64,000 bases of DNA from Larix kaempferi (lineage: Eukaryota; Streptophyta; Pinopsida; Pinales; Pinaceae): NCBI GenBank assembly GCA_027924585.1, contig BSBM01001067.1, positions 5,044,501 through 5,108,500 on the forward strand, in the 5' to 3' direction. Positions 32,556 to 43,547 of this stretch are shown in pieces (the first letter of the stretch is position 1; each line of letters starts with the position of its first letter). The translations under genes and the position numbers were made by a program. The notes beneath the pieces are model-generated. The model saw nothing but the letters and a program-made list of their open reading frames with translations, was not told where the DNA came from and ran no database searches.

Positions 32556-32862
32556 ATGTCGGACATAAAAGATCGAATGGAAAAAATGGAGCAAAACCAG
32601 GCCCAAGATTCTAAAACTCTCGAAAGTATAAACTCAAGACTAGATAAAATTGAAGTCGAACTACACAAGGGAAAGGAAGAATTGACAAATACCATGAAAT
32701 ATGAAGTCAACAGAGCTGTAGCATGGGAGATGGAGGAAGTAAGAAGAAAAATAAGATCAAGCTTAGAAGATAGGCTACATAAAATTGTGCATTACTTCGA
32801 GGATAGAGACGCCACTAGAAATGGCAATTCTCCAAGGAGAGACTAGTCATCCCCCAGTTCAA
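32556..32862 (+). pseudogene. E5 gag N-terminal part
   Basis: The frame from ATG 32,556 is a heptad-like coiled coil: MSDIKDRMEKMEQNQAQDSK, SINSRLDKIEVELHKGKEEL, VAWEMEEVRRKIRSSLEDRL. A TAG follows RRD at 32,844-32,846. The same frame continues SSPSS to the E6 insertion point and resumes in frame at 39,998 with STNTNNHKSNSFKG, so the gag gene is cut by E6. Confidence 0.7.
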
Positions 32863-33457
32863 TGTTAATTTTTGAGCATTAATTCAATATACTCTAGGAT
32901 CTTTACTGAGAGAATAACATGTACAGCATATCAAGCATGTCAATCATGTCAATCACAACAAGAGGCAAACATAAGAGACAATAAACACACAGAGTTTCTG
33001 TGGGGAAAACCCTAAGGTGAAAAACCCCACAACTTCCTCAGAGATAGATAGAGCAATAATACAACCAAGGTACAACCAAAGTATAAGAGATAGTCTTCTA
33101 CTAGCACCTCCTCCTCCTCCTCAACTAGTGTGCCACTTTTCGAGTGATGTACAAGTGAATAATGAGATGTCCAAATAGAGATCTCCCGATCTCTATTTAT
33201 ACTTGTCCTATCCTGCCCGATAAACTAATGGGGCCGACTTGTCTAGCTTAGCCTAATAACCCATGGTTAACTTAATCAGGGCCGACCCCACACATGGTGG
33301 TCTAATAACCCATCTGCAAGTTACAACACTTGCGACACTTGTCAATACAAATGACGACACTTCCTTATAGAGGAATAACACATCTCTATAGGAGTATAAT
33401 ATACATAGATGAAAATGCATAGGTGAAATACATTCCGAAGTTACATATACATCAACA
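32863..33457 (-). repeat. E6 3' LTR (595 bp)
   Basis: On the plus strand it reads TGTTAATTTTTGAGC...CATATACATCAACA, nearly identical to 39,436-39,997. It has about 40 extra bases near 33,325-33,375. On the minus strand the polypurine AAGAGGGAG (33,458-33,466) precedes it, as expected for a 3' LTR. Confidence 0.95.
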
Positions 33458-33877
33458 CTCCCTCTTAACTAGGAAGGTATTTCTCGACACAGATCTGCTA
33501 GCACAAGTCTTCTTCTCTAGATCATCATCAACGAATCATCATCCTCGAATCATCATCATCGCCACGGCTACTGCTATCTCAATCAATCTCTGAATCTACT
33601 CGTCATAGGAAGTTCTATAGAGCCAGTCCTTTTTCATACTGGATGTAGGCCCACCACCTGCAGGTCTTCATCATCACTGGCCATACTATGGAATCCTCAG
33701 GACTTATTACGTGAGTCAACAAAACCTCGAAAGAGCATCTCAGGACTGATTACGAGCACACAGCTCAACCTATCAGATCTCCCAGGACCTTTTACATGCT
33801 ACTGCACAACCTGTCCACGGCCACAGAGTATCACGAAGCACAACCCAGATGCACATCACACAACACTTACATCTACG

Positions 33878-34210
33878 CCATGGGAGAACACATCTACAAC
33901 CATGCGAGAATGGCACAACACTTATATTGCAGCCATGGGAGAACACATCTACAACCATGCCCAAATGGCCCAGCACTTATATCGCAACCATGGGAGAACA
34001 CATCTACAACGATGCTCGAATGGCCCCAGCACTTATATCGCAGCCATGGGAGAACACATCTACATCCATGCTCGAATGGCCCTAGCAATTACATCACGAC
34101 CATGGGAGAACACATCTGCCACCATGTCAAAAAATCCCAACAATTACATCGGGACCATGGGAGAACACGTCTACAACCATGTCCGAAAAGCTCATGTGCA
34201 TCTGTGTCTT
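33878..34210. repeat. Six-copy 55-56 bp minisatellite in E6 3' region
   Basis: CCATGGGAGAACACATCTAC begins copies at 33,878, 33,933, 33,988, 34,044, 34,100 and 34,155. The unit continues with AACCATGC, a variable part, then CACTTATATCGCAG. Because 55-56 is not a multiple of three, the same peptide words recur in all frames, so the open frames here are not evidence of a gene. Confidence 0.9.
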
Positions 34211-34394
34211 CGGAACTCATCACACATAATCCAATTGATTATGTAATGTATCCACCTGATACATGTCATCACATATGATCATCCTGATCATCATCACTGC
34301 ATCGTCCTGATGCATGTCATCTGGAGAAACATCCTAAAGCTCATCATCCATGATCATCCTGATCATACAATGCATCCACCTAATGCATACCAAG

Positions 34395-34730
34395 TATCTA
34401 CCTGATACATATCATCATACATGATCCACCTAATCATACAATGTATCCACCTGATATATATCAACATACATGATCCAGGCATCCAACATGATGCATATAC
34501 ATATACATGATCCAACTAATCATAACAAGCATCCAACATGATGCATACATACATACATATAAATGATCCAATTGATCATATCCAGCATCAAACATGATGC
34601 ATACATACATACATATAAATGATCCAACTGATCATATCCAGCGTCCAACATGATGCATACATACATACATATAAATGATCCAACTGATCATAACAAGCAT
34701 CCAACATGATGCATATACAGAGCAGTAACT
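34395..34730. repeat. 56-bp tandem repeat with CATACATA runs in E6 3' region
   Basis: TGATCCAACTGATCATA-like starts fall at 34,508, 34,564, 34,620 and 34,676, exactly 56 bases apart. The units continue CCAGCATCCAACATGATGCA and (CATA)n. More degenerate copies extend left to about 34,395, where CATGATCCACCTAATCATAC occurs. The period equals that of the neighbouring array at 33,878. Confidence 0.85.
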
Positions 34731-34830
34731 GGAGCATCGTCCTGATGCTCATCATCTAGCGCTTACATCCAAAGCCACGTGAAGGATCCTCCTATCATCA
34801 TGCTTGGAATGGATCCAGCAAATGTGTCCA

Positions 34831-36790
34831 TCACTTCTTCCTCGAAGTGTCATCGATCTGAAGAACACCAAGCCTCTCTCTGAAGTACTCGAACTTCACT
34901 CTGGCTAGTGGTTTCGTCAACACATCTGCAATCATCTCATCCGTCGCAATATACAGGAGCTTCACTACTCCTCTCTGCACCATATCCCTGATATAGTGAT
35001 ATTTGATCTCAATGTGCTTCGACTTGTCATGGAACACTGGGTTCTCAGACAGCTTCACACAACTCTGGTTGTCACAATAGATACCAGTAGCATCCAAAGG
35101 AAGATCAAATAACTCAGACAGTCACTTCCTCAGCCATACTGCCTGACAACTAGCCGAACAAGCTGCAACATACTCTGCTTCAGTTGTACTCAGTGCTACG
35201 CAAGATTGCTTCCTACTAAACCAAGAGATCACACATGATCCCATACTGAAGCAGCACCCAGATGTGCTCTTCCTATCTGCAGCACTGCCTGCCCAGTCCA
35301 AATCAACATAACCCTGCAGGTTAAACTTTTGATTTGCATCATACTTGAGCCCATAATCAATTGTACCCTTCAGGTATCTCAGAATATGCTTTACAGCAAC
35401 CAGGTGAACACCTATGGGATCCGTCAGGAACTGGCTCAATGTGTTCACCGCAAAGCAAATATCCGATCTCGTGTTCGTCAGGCACATCAAGGACCCAATC
35501 ATCTGACGATACACCGTGACATCAACCGGATCGGATGAAGCATCACACAAAAGCTTCAGGTTCGATGCCATAGGTGTGGCCATGGCCTTGCAGTCCATCA
35601 TCCCGAACCTCTTCAGGATCTCCACTGCATACTTCCCTTGTCCAAGGAAGATTCCATCTGTACTCTGCCACACCTCCATGCCTAAAAAATAGTGCATCAT
35701 CCCCAAGTCCTTCATCTCGAACTCAGCTGCAAGCTTCCTCTTGGTATCGGCAATCAAACTATCATTACTTGTTACAAACAGATCATCTACATACAACAGT
35801 AGTATCACAGGATTGCCTTCCTCAACCTTGTAGTAAAGGTTGGAATCCACTTTACTCTTGGTAAATCCCAAACTGGATAGAAAGCTGTCTATCCTCCCAT
35901 ACCAAGTCCTAGGATCTTGCTTCAAGCCATACAAGGCTTTCTTCAACCTGCACACCTATGACTTCCTGTCATGTGTCTCAAAACCAAGTGGCTGCTCCAC
36001 ATACACTTCCTCCTCGACTACACCATTCAAGAAGGTTGTCTTGACATCCATCTGGTGTATCTTCCATTTCATCACTGCAGCCAGAGCAAGTACTGATCTG
36101 ATGGAAGTGTATCTGGCTATAGGAGCAAAAGTTTCTTCATAGTCAATTCCTTCTTTCTGGGAGAAGCCACGAGCTACAAATCTCGCTTTGTATTTCTCTA
36201 TGCTGCCATCTGTAGCATGCTTGATCTTGTAGATCCATTTGGAAGTCACAATAGACTTCCCTTCAGGTCTTAGGACAACATCCCAAACATCATTCTTCAT
36301 TATTGATTGGTATTCCTCGACCATGGCATCCTTCCATTCTTTCTTTTCCGTTGCCTCTTCATAACTGGAAGGTTCTTTGTTCATGATATCATAGAGTAAA
36401 GCAACATAGCTGGTATGTGATCTGGTCCTCTTCTTTGCTCTGTGTTCTTCTTATGGAATGCCATACCTTTCTGCATCTTGAATGAGCTCTCTAGCCCATG
36501 CAGGTTTCCTCTTGTGAGAGTCCTTCTCACGAGGTGGATCTACAGGTTCTTGTGGATCTTCAATTTCACGATCGGCATCTGGAATTGCTTCAGTCATGGT
36601 AGTATCTTGAAATTTGGTTTCCTTTGGTTCTTCATGATCTTCAACAGGTGTCTTCCTTGATTTTATAAATGCTGAGTTTTCATCAAATGTTACATCCCTG
36701 CTGACATCAATCTTCTTGAACCCTGGAAAGTATATTCTGTAAGCCTTCGAGCTTTCACTGTAACCCACAAAGATACCCTTCTTCCTGAAG
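34831..36790 (-). pseudogene. E6 reverse transcriptase and RNase H
   Basis: The copia RT begins PSSYEEATEKKEWKDAMVEE and continues WIYKIKHATDGSIEKYKARF, YEETFAPIARYTSIRSVLAL, HQMDVKTTFLNGVVEEEVY and the catalytic LLLYVDDLFVTS. RNase H shows GYVDLDWAGSAADRKSTSG, ALSTTEAEYVAACSASCQAV and IYCDNQSCVKLSENPVFHDK, and the polyprotein ends LQIDDTSRKK at 34,831. The stops are TAA at 36,451, TAG at 35,956 (Gln) and TGA at 35,122. A frameshift near 36,800 separates it from the integrase frame. All catalytic residues are intact, which fits a young element. Confidence 0.93.
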
Positions 36791-38010
36791 GATCTAGCTT
36801 AGTCCTCTTTTTCTTTGGGACATGAGTATATACTGGACAACCAAATATTCTGAGATGGATGACTTCAGGTTTCTTACCAGAGAAGACCTCTTCTGGTGTC
36901 TTGTTGTCCAATATCTTGTGTGGTGTTCTGTTCTACACATATACAGTTGTCCTGGCTGCTTCTGCCCACAGATGCATAGGCAGATCCTAGTCATGCAGCA
37001 TTGCCCGTGCTGCTTCCATGATTGTTTGATTCTTCCTTTCTGCAACTCCATTTTGTTGTGGATTGTAGGGAGCAGTCAACTCCCTCTTAATCCCTGAATC
37101 ACTGCATAGCTTCTTGAAATCACTTGAAGTGAATTCTCCGCCATTGTCGGATCTGAATGTCTTTATTTTCTTATCAGTTTGATTTTCCATCAAGGCTTTG
37201 AATTCCTTGAACTTATCAAACACTTCATCTTTGTTCTTCAAGAAATAAACCCAAGTCTTCCTGGAGAAGTCATCAATGAAAGAGACATAGTAAACATACC
37301 CACTCAGAGAACTGGAAGAGATCAGTCTGCATACATCAAAGTGGATAATTTCCAAGATTCCTTTTGCCTTGCTTTCACTGCTTGGAAATGCCTTCTTTAT
37401 GTTCTTTCCTTTTGCACATCCTTTGCAAACACCTTCATGCTTGGTCTTAATTTCGGGAAGACCCTCTACAGCTTTGCTTGCAATTGGTAATGCTCTATAG
37501 TGCACATGAGCAAGCCTTCTATGCCAAAGTTCACTTGGCTCCATGGATTCATGTACCATGGCATGTTCAGGTTGTCCCTTCAACTTGTACAACCCTCCCT
37601 CTTGCTCTCTAATCACTACGGCATCATCTATGGTCTTACCTTTTGGCCACATAAGTACTTGGCCATCTATAAATGCAACCCTCATACCTTTTGCATCCAG
37701 TGCAGATATGGAGAGTAGATTCTTCTTGAGCCCGGGTACATATAGAACTTCTTTCATCTTCAAAGACTTCCCAGAGTCTAGATTTTAGGAGGCTTCACCA
37801 CTTCCTTTGATAGGATATTGGTAGTCATCCCCAAGTTTCACCTTATGGAGTGACTCATGTTCAGATAGGTTTACGAAATATTCTTTGAACCCAGTCATGT
37901 GTTTGGAAGCCCCACTATCAATAAGCCAATCATTACATCCATGAGAGATAGTACCTGTGAGAGCAGAGATTAAAACATATTCATCTTCGCTTGATGAATC
38001 ATCACTTTCT
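36791..38010 (-). pseudogene. E6 protease and integrase
   Basis: The protease active site is WLIDSGASKHMTGFKEYF near 37,925. The integrase zinc domain is LWHRRLAHVHYRAL...CKGCAKGKN. The DDE core reads IIHFDVCRLISSSSLSGYVY, TFRSDNGGEFTSSDFKKLC and NPQQNGVAERKNQTIMEAAR, with all three acidic residues present. The C-terminal part is TPEEVFSGKKPEVIHLRIFG and VPKKKRTKLDPSG. Stops are TAA at 37,785, TAG at 36,987 (Gln in HDQDLP) and TAG near 36,935. Confidence 0.93.
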
Positions 38011-38864
38011 GATCTAGCCTTCTTCTTGGGAGGTTCATCATCCTCAGCAGCACGAGCATGATATTTTATTTTGTTGCCCTTCTTCTTTTTGTTGAAGTTG
38101 TTGTTGTTGTCCTTCTTGTTCTTGGGACAATCTGGGGCAAAGTGCCCTTTCTCATTACATGTGAAACATCTTAAATGTTTCCTATTTTTAAAGTGGTGAG
38201 AAGGTTTCATAGAATGAGAATGCTCCCCCTTGAACTTGCTTCCCTTCTTGGTGTGAGCAGTGAGAGCTTGATCTTCATTTCCCATATTTTCTTCTCGAGC
38301 CACAAGCCTAGTTTCTTCTTGAGAGCATTCCTCCCACAGCCTACTGAAGGAGATCAAATTCTTCCTTGCACAGATTCCTTGGATAAAGGAGTCCCATGAT
38401 CTGGGTAGGCCATTTAGTGTGGTCATGACAAGTTCACCATTGTCCACAATTTCATCCACAGCTTCAAGTTGTTCCTTGATTTGAGAGACCTTAGAGAAAT
38501 AGGATTGAACGGTCTCTCCATTCTGAAGCTTTACCCCTTTCAATTGGTTCCACAGGGTCATCTTCTGATTTATGTTCTTCCCTTCAAATAGCTTGGTAAG
38601 GGAATCAAACATCTCCTTGGGTGTCTTCAGAGATGACACGTGTGGGATGAGATGGTCCTTGATAGAATCAAGAATAATCCTCTTTTCCTTGACCAAGTTC
38701 CTTTTGTGAAGAGCCTTAGCCTCTTCTCCCTCTGGGACAGGGACCTCTTCACTTATATAAGTGTCCAACTCATTTTCTTCCAGGATTAACCCAATCCTAT
38801 ACTTCCATGCTCGGAAGTTATCAGCCCCTTCAAGCTTATCCTAAAGCTTGGTGTGGTGAGACAT
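38011..38864 (-). pseudogene. E6 gag (copia type)
   Basis: The ATG at 38,864-38,862 gives MSHHTKL, then TAG at 38,843-38,841, then DKLEGADNFRAWKYRIGL. Copia gag (UBN2-like) follows: LDSIKDHLIPHVSSLKTPKE, FEGKNINQKMTLWNQLKGVK and MTTLNGLPRSWDSFIQGICA. The zinc knuckle CFTCNEKGHFAPDC (38,168-38,127) is intact and is followed by Asn/Lys-rich and acidic stretches. The single N-terminal stop is CAG-to-TAG-like. Confidence 0.9.
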
Positions 38865-39423
38865 CTTAAAGAGTACTTCAAATGGAAATAGAAAAGATTT
38901 AGGTCTTACCACTTGATTTGTTGAAAACTGGATCTGGTCACGGATTAGGGTTTGTTAGAGAAACCCTAAAAATTAAAAATGTGAATTTCAAAATTTTGAA
39001 AGGATGGAAAGATGCGCCTTGATGAGCTGATCAACCTGGTATATTCAAAATTTGAGATTTGCAAAGTTTCACCCTTCGGAAATGCCTTTTAGTCTTCCCA
39101 GATTCACTAGGGAGGACCCTGAATTAGGGTTTGAGTTTCCTGGAGCTTCACTCAACCAAAAATCTCAATCCAAAGCTCTAAACTTCAATTTTTCCAAGGA
39201 GCTTCCAACTATGTCTTCAGATTTTAGAAATTCCTATTTTTGTGGAAACCCTAATTTTTAGGGCCACTGAAAGTGCTCAGAATTGAATTCTGATTGGACA
39301 GATAGATTCTCCTTGATGAGTAGAGTCAATCTACCTTACTGCTTTTCCAAAATCTATGGAGAGAAACCCAATAAATAAGAAAACCTAGTTTCCACCATTG
39401 TACAATGTCTTCTTCTCAGGGAA
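38865..39423 (-). other. E6 leader
   Basis: This is untranslated sequence between primer site and gag. It is rich in repeated AACCCTA and TTGAATTT/AAATTC words and has no ORF on the element strand that I can support. Confidence 0.6.
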
Positions 39424-39435
39424 GCTCTGATACCA
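39424..39435 (-). other. E6 primer binding site
   Basis: The minus strand reads TGGTATCAGAGC directly after the LTR end, the perfect plant initiator-Met tRNA site. Confidence 0.95.
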
Positions 39436-39997
39436 TGTTAATTTTTGAGCATTAATTCAATATACTCTAGGATATTTACTGAGAGAATTGTACAACATAT
39501 CAATCATATCAATCATGTCAATCATGTCAATCACAACAAGAGGCAAACATAAGAGACAATAGACACACAGAGTTTCCGTGGGGAAAACCCTAAGGTGAAA
39601 AACCCCACAACTTCCTCATAGATAGATAGAGTAATAATACAACCAAGGTACAACCAAAGTACAAGATATAGTCTTCTACTAGTAGCTCCTCCTCCTCCTC
39701 AACTAGTGCGCCACTTTTCAAGTGATGTACAAGTGAATAATGAGATGTCCAAATAGAGATCTCCCGATCTCTATTTATACTTGTCCTGTCCTGCCCAATA
39801 AACTAATGGGGCTGACTTGTCTAGCTTGGCCTAATAACCCATGGTTAACTTAATCAAGGTCGACCCCACAAATGGTGGTCTAATAAGCCATCGGCAAGTT
39901 ACGACACTTGTGAAAAAACACATCTCTATAGGAGTATGATATACATAGATGAAAATACATAGGTGAAATACATTCCGAAGTTACATATACATCAACA
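39436..39997 (-). repeat. E6 5' LTR (562 bp)
   Basis: This is the partner of 32,863-33,457. By eye the two differ at few positions apart from short indels. A minus-strand TATA-like AGTATAAATAGAG lies at about 39,771-39,783. Confidence 0.95.
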
Positions 39998-41420
39998 TTC
40001 AACAAACACAAATAATCATAAATCAAATTCTTTCAAAGGGGAAATCTTACAAGAATATACAGATCACAAACATTCTTCAACCCCCAACCAGCTACCCAAG
40101 TTCGATGGTGCAATGAAGCAGAGCGTGGCATGGATCAATAAAGTCGAAGAATTATTTTGCATAAACCAAATCCTATCATATAACGAGAGGATAAAATACA
40201 CCTCCATGCAACTAGAATGTCGAGCATACAATTGGTATATGTGGTGGAATATTACGACAAAAAGGGTGCCCACAACTAGAACACATTCAAGAATGACTGA
40301 TTTAAGATATTTGAAGATATAAAGGAGAAAGACTTTTTCGCAAAGATCACCAGATTGCAACAAAAAGGTGATGAAGATGAATGCACCTACGAATGGGAAG
40401 AATTAGCGACACGAGTACCTAAGCTAATAGACAGTCAACGACTCTAGACATATGTGCATGGGATTAAGCCATACATTAGAGATGAGCTAGAATTATACAA
40501 GTTCTCCAACCTGGATAAGGCCAGGCGTAAGGCGAAACTTATTGATGAGAATTTTAAAAAATAAAGACAAGGGAACCTTGACAAGAGTTATTTACGACAA
40601 CAAGAAACACAATACATATATTGCAAAGATAGTTGGTCACCAAGTCATCAATGCAACAATCCTCAATCATACGACTATGATGTTGAAAAAATTTCAAAAA
40701 AATACACCATTCGCTCCAACAATGACAAGAAAAAGAAGAAAAATACTTGTTGTCAATGTGGCGAAGATTGGGTTCCAGGCCATAAATGTTGAACTAATCA
40801 CACAACACACTGCAAAATTATAAATGGGAAAGAAGTACATGTCCTTGCAGAAGAAGATACATCTGATTCTGATGCAGACACAAGCTCCCCTGAAGTATGA
40901 ATAGCGACAATTACATGTATCCAACAGACTTGTAAAGAAGAAGATTTAGCGACACCTGAGAAAATTAACACCCAAAAGAAGGAAAGCCAGTCCCTTAAAA
41001 GGAGATATACTCCACCTCATTTAAGAAGTCATGACAACAAGGATGAACAACTCTTACTCCATGCAAGAAAATCGAAACAAACAAGACCCAAGAGGCTACA
41101 ACTTACAAGATCTATTAAAGGTAAAGACATTACAATTCTAGTAGACTATGGAAATACACACAATCTAATAGATGTCAACATAGCAAAGGAACTTAATCTT
41201 TTCGTGTACCCAGTAAAAAATCTCAAGGTGTCAACCATCAGTGATTGATATGTAGAAGAGGTAAGAAAATGCCATAACGTGTCGTTGCAATTACAAAATT
41301 TAAACCTACAACTCAATTGTTATGCCTTACCACCCGAAGAAGTAGTTAGGCACCGATTGGTTAACCTCATTGGGAGCTTACTCTACCAACCTACAAAAAT
41401 AATACATGGCATTTAAATGG
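39998..41420 (+). pseudogene. E5 gag C-terminal part and protease
   Basis: Gag resumes in frame after E6: NQLPKFDGAMKQSVAWINKV, INQILSYNERIKYTSMQLEC, and after a frameshift near 40,310 EWEELATRVPKLIDSQRL. The zinc knuckle CCQCGEDWVPGHKC (40,748-40,789) is the C-x-x-C-x(n)-W-x-x-G-H-x-C form of plant Ty3/gypsy gag. The protease-like domain reads DITILVDYGNTHNLIDVNIA, where the usual D-S-G is DYG. The coding sense fades after VVRHRLVNLIGSLLYQP. No RT follows. Confidence 0.75.
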
Positions 41421-41613
41421 AAAGGAAGTAAGTACCGACTGTATGGATTGAAAAGTTCTCCACCCAATCATAAAGAATAACAACTCAAAAAGGATCCATA
41501 TCCCACGTCAAGCTACAAGAACCAGTTCAGACTACCTATCTCAAATCAATGTCGACACAAATCCAGAACAAAAGAGGACATCAACACACTCAACTTTCAG
41601 TACAAAGCTTCCA

Positions 41614-41628
41614 TTAAGGGGAGGGCAA
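41614..41628 (+). other. E5 polypurine tract
   Basis: TAAGGGGAGGGCAA immediately precedes the 3' LTR and is the expected plus-strand primer site. Confidence 0.85.
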
Positions 41629-41658
41629 TGTCACGAACATAAAATAATAAATAAATAC

Positions 41659-41689
<31 letters not shown>

Positions 41690-41866
41690 TAATAACAATA
41701 ATAATAATAATTTACTTAAAAGAGATACCGCTTCAATGAGGAGGTGTTAAAAGGTCTATATAATGGCCAACCATTGTATTGTATCATCATCATCTTTAAT
41801 ATATCATTTTATCAAATATTGTGGATTTATTCAAATATTGTGGGTTTCTGAATTTGTTGTACTTCA
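41629..41866 (+). repeat. E5 3' LTR (238 bp)
   Basis: It starts TGTCACGAACATAAAATAAT and ends TTGTTGTACTTCA, collinear with 32,015-32,198. An expanded (AAT)n tract (41,655-41,712) and a partial 22-base duplication around AAATATTGTGG at 41,815-41,842 explain the extra length. Confidence 0.95.
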
Positions 41867-41871
41867 CCAGC

Positions 41872-42535
41872 AGAATGGGGATGCTGGAAGAAATGACAGA
41901 ATAATATGCAAGGCTGCAAAAGCCATGATGTGTGATTAGGATCTGCCCACATCCTTATGGGAAGAAGACTCCAGCATTGTTGTTTATATTCAAAACATAA
42001 GCCCTTATGCTATCCTGGGAGAAAAGACTCCTGAAGAGGTTTTCATTGGTGAAAAACCAAATGTTGGACACTTGAATATTTTCGATTGTCCTATATACAT
42101 TCATGTACCAAAAGATAAGAGGACAAATATGGAGCCATCCAAAAAGAAAGGAATATTTGTTGGATATATTGAATCCTCCAAAGCCTACAAAATCTACATT
42201 CTAGGACAATAAACATTGAAGTTAGCAGAGATGTAACATTTCATGAAGAGGTTGACTTCAAGCGCTCCAGAGAACTTCAGTGTGATTAAGATATGGAGGA
42301 GTATGATACTCTTATGATGGAGGATCCAGTTTCTAATTCTCCCCTTTCAGATGGTGAGAGGGAGAATCCAGATGAGTCCGTAGATCCGCTTGATCCCGTA
42401 GAGCCAGAAGATCTGATAGAAATATCTCTTGATGAACCTCCCACTAAGAGGAGATCTACATGGTGTCGAGACATTTTGCAAGAGGTAGAAAAGCAGGGAG
42501 CACCTCCAGGATCATCCAAAGAGTGAAAGACACCT
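41872..42535 (+). pseudogene. E4 integrase C-terminal part and linker
   Basis: The integrase resumes QNGDAGRNDRIICKAAKAMM directly after the E5 target duplication; the usual GVAERKNR with the catalytic Glu reads GDAGRNDR, so Glu is lost. It continues ILGEKTPEEVFIGEKPNVGH, IYIHVPKDKRTNMEPSKKKG and IFVGYIESSKAYKIY. An acidic linker VDPLDPVEPEDLIEISLDEP follows. Several stops are present (for example near 41,937 and 42,211). Confidence 0.85.
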
Positions 42536-43547
42536 GAAATATTTTCAAGATATGTAGCACACATCAGTGATTAAAAACCCTCTACCTATGAGGAAGCCTT
42601 AAAGCAACAAGTATGGAAAGATGCCATGGTATAAGAATACAAAGCTATCATGAAGAATGATGTATGGGAAGTGGTTCCTAAACCTCATGGGAAGTCAGTA
42701 GTAACTTCCGAGTGGTTTTATAAAATCAATCATGCAGTTGATGGAAGTATTGAAAAGTATAAAGCAAGATTTGTGGCCTGTGGTTTCTCATAGAAAGAAG
42801 GGATAGACTAAAATGAGACATTCGCTCCTGTGGCCAGGTACACTACTATCTGAACCATAATTTCCCTTGCTTCAGTTTTGGGTTGGAAACTTCACCAGAT
42901 GGATGTGAAGACTGGACATATGTTATGTAATGAGTATCTTGAGTCAGTTCATGTTTGAGCCAAGACATAGACATTGGGCTGCCAAGCATGTGCTTAGATA
43001 CCTTTGAGGTACTATTTCTTATGGACTTAGATATGCTTCCAGTGGTGGAGTGATGTTACTTGTATATGCCGACTTTGACTGGGGTGGTAATATTGTGGAC
43101 CGAAAGAGTACATCCGGATTTTGTTTTAGCTTGGGATCAACTATGATCTCTTGGTCCAGTAGGAAGCATGGCTCCGTAGCCCAAAGTACTACATAAGCAG
43201 AGTATATTGCGGCTAGTACCGCCTACCAAGAAGCTGTGTGGCTTAGGAATCTACTTTCTGGGTTATTCAGTGAGAAGCTTGAGACTACAATCATTCGCTC
43301 TGACAATTAGAGTTGCATTAAGCTCTCAGAAAACCATGTGTTTCATGACAGATCGAAACACATTGAGATGAAGTATCACTTCATCAGAGACATGGTCCAG
43401 AGAGGTGCCATAATACTTCAGTACATTTCTACTGGTGAGCAGATTGTAGATATGTTGACTAAGCCTATGTCTGTGACGAAGTATAGGTATTTCCGAGACA
43501 AGCTTGGCATGGCAGAGAATGCCTCCCTCGCTGAGAAAGAGTGTTAA
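42536..43547 (+). pseudogene. E4 reverse transcriptase (core deleted) and RNase H
   Basis: The RT N-terminal part reads SVVTSEWFYKINHAVDGSIE, KYKARFVACGFS and HQMDVKT. At about 42,913 it jumps straight to DICYVMSILSQFMFEPRHRH, so the whole palm segment with YVDD (roughly 200 residues) is missing. RNase H follows: ADFDWGGNIVDRKSTSGFCF, SWSSRKHGSVAQSTT and KHIEMKYHFIRDMVQRG. The stop codon TAA lies inside the first bases of the 3' LTR (TGTTAA), and the purine-rich GAGAAAGAG before it serves as polypurine tract. Confidence 0.85.

Larger units (their letters stand above)
32863..39997 (-). mobile_element. E6: nearly complete Ty1/copia retrotransposon inside E5
   Basis: A 7,135-base minus-strand element lies between perfect target duplications TTCAA (32,858-32,862 and 39,998-40,002). 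It has two LTRs, an initiator-Met primer site, one gag-pol reading frame of about 1,340 codons, a 3' untranslated region with tandem arrays and a polypurine tract. About seven stops and one frameshift have accumulated. The DDE integrase triad and YVDD are intact. It is the youngest element in this nest. Confidence 0.97.
32015..41866 (+). mobile_element. E5: Ty3/gypsy-derived gag-protease-only element, split by E6
   Basis: Short LTRs (32,015-32,198 and 41,629-41,866), an initiator-Met primer site and a polypurine tract frame an internal region of about 2.3 kb after removing E6. The internal region encodes only gag and a decayed protease. No RT, RNase H or integrase is present. The target duplication is CTAGC (32,010-32,014) and CCAGC (41,867-41,871), which differ by one C-to-T. 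This layout matches what has been called TR-GAG, a non-autonomous class. Confidence 0.85.

Noticed and set aside
33796-34278. Plus-strand ORF of 160 codons with recurring SHGRTHLQPC words
   Set aside because: The peptide repeats come from a 55-56 base minisatellite that stays open in several frames; it lies antisense in the 3' untranslated region of E6 and has no independent coding support.
33878-34730. CRISPR-like appearance (regular repeats with variable spacers)
   Set aside because: Units are contiguous and degenerate, not short conserved repeats with unique spacers, and the context is a eukaryotic retrotransposon.
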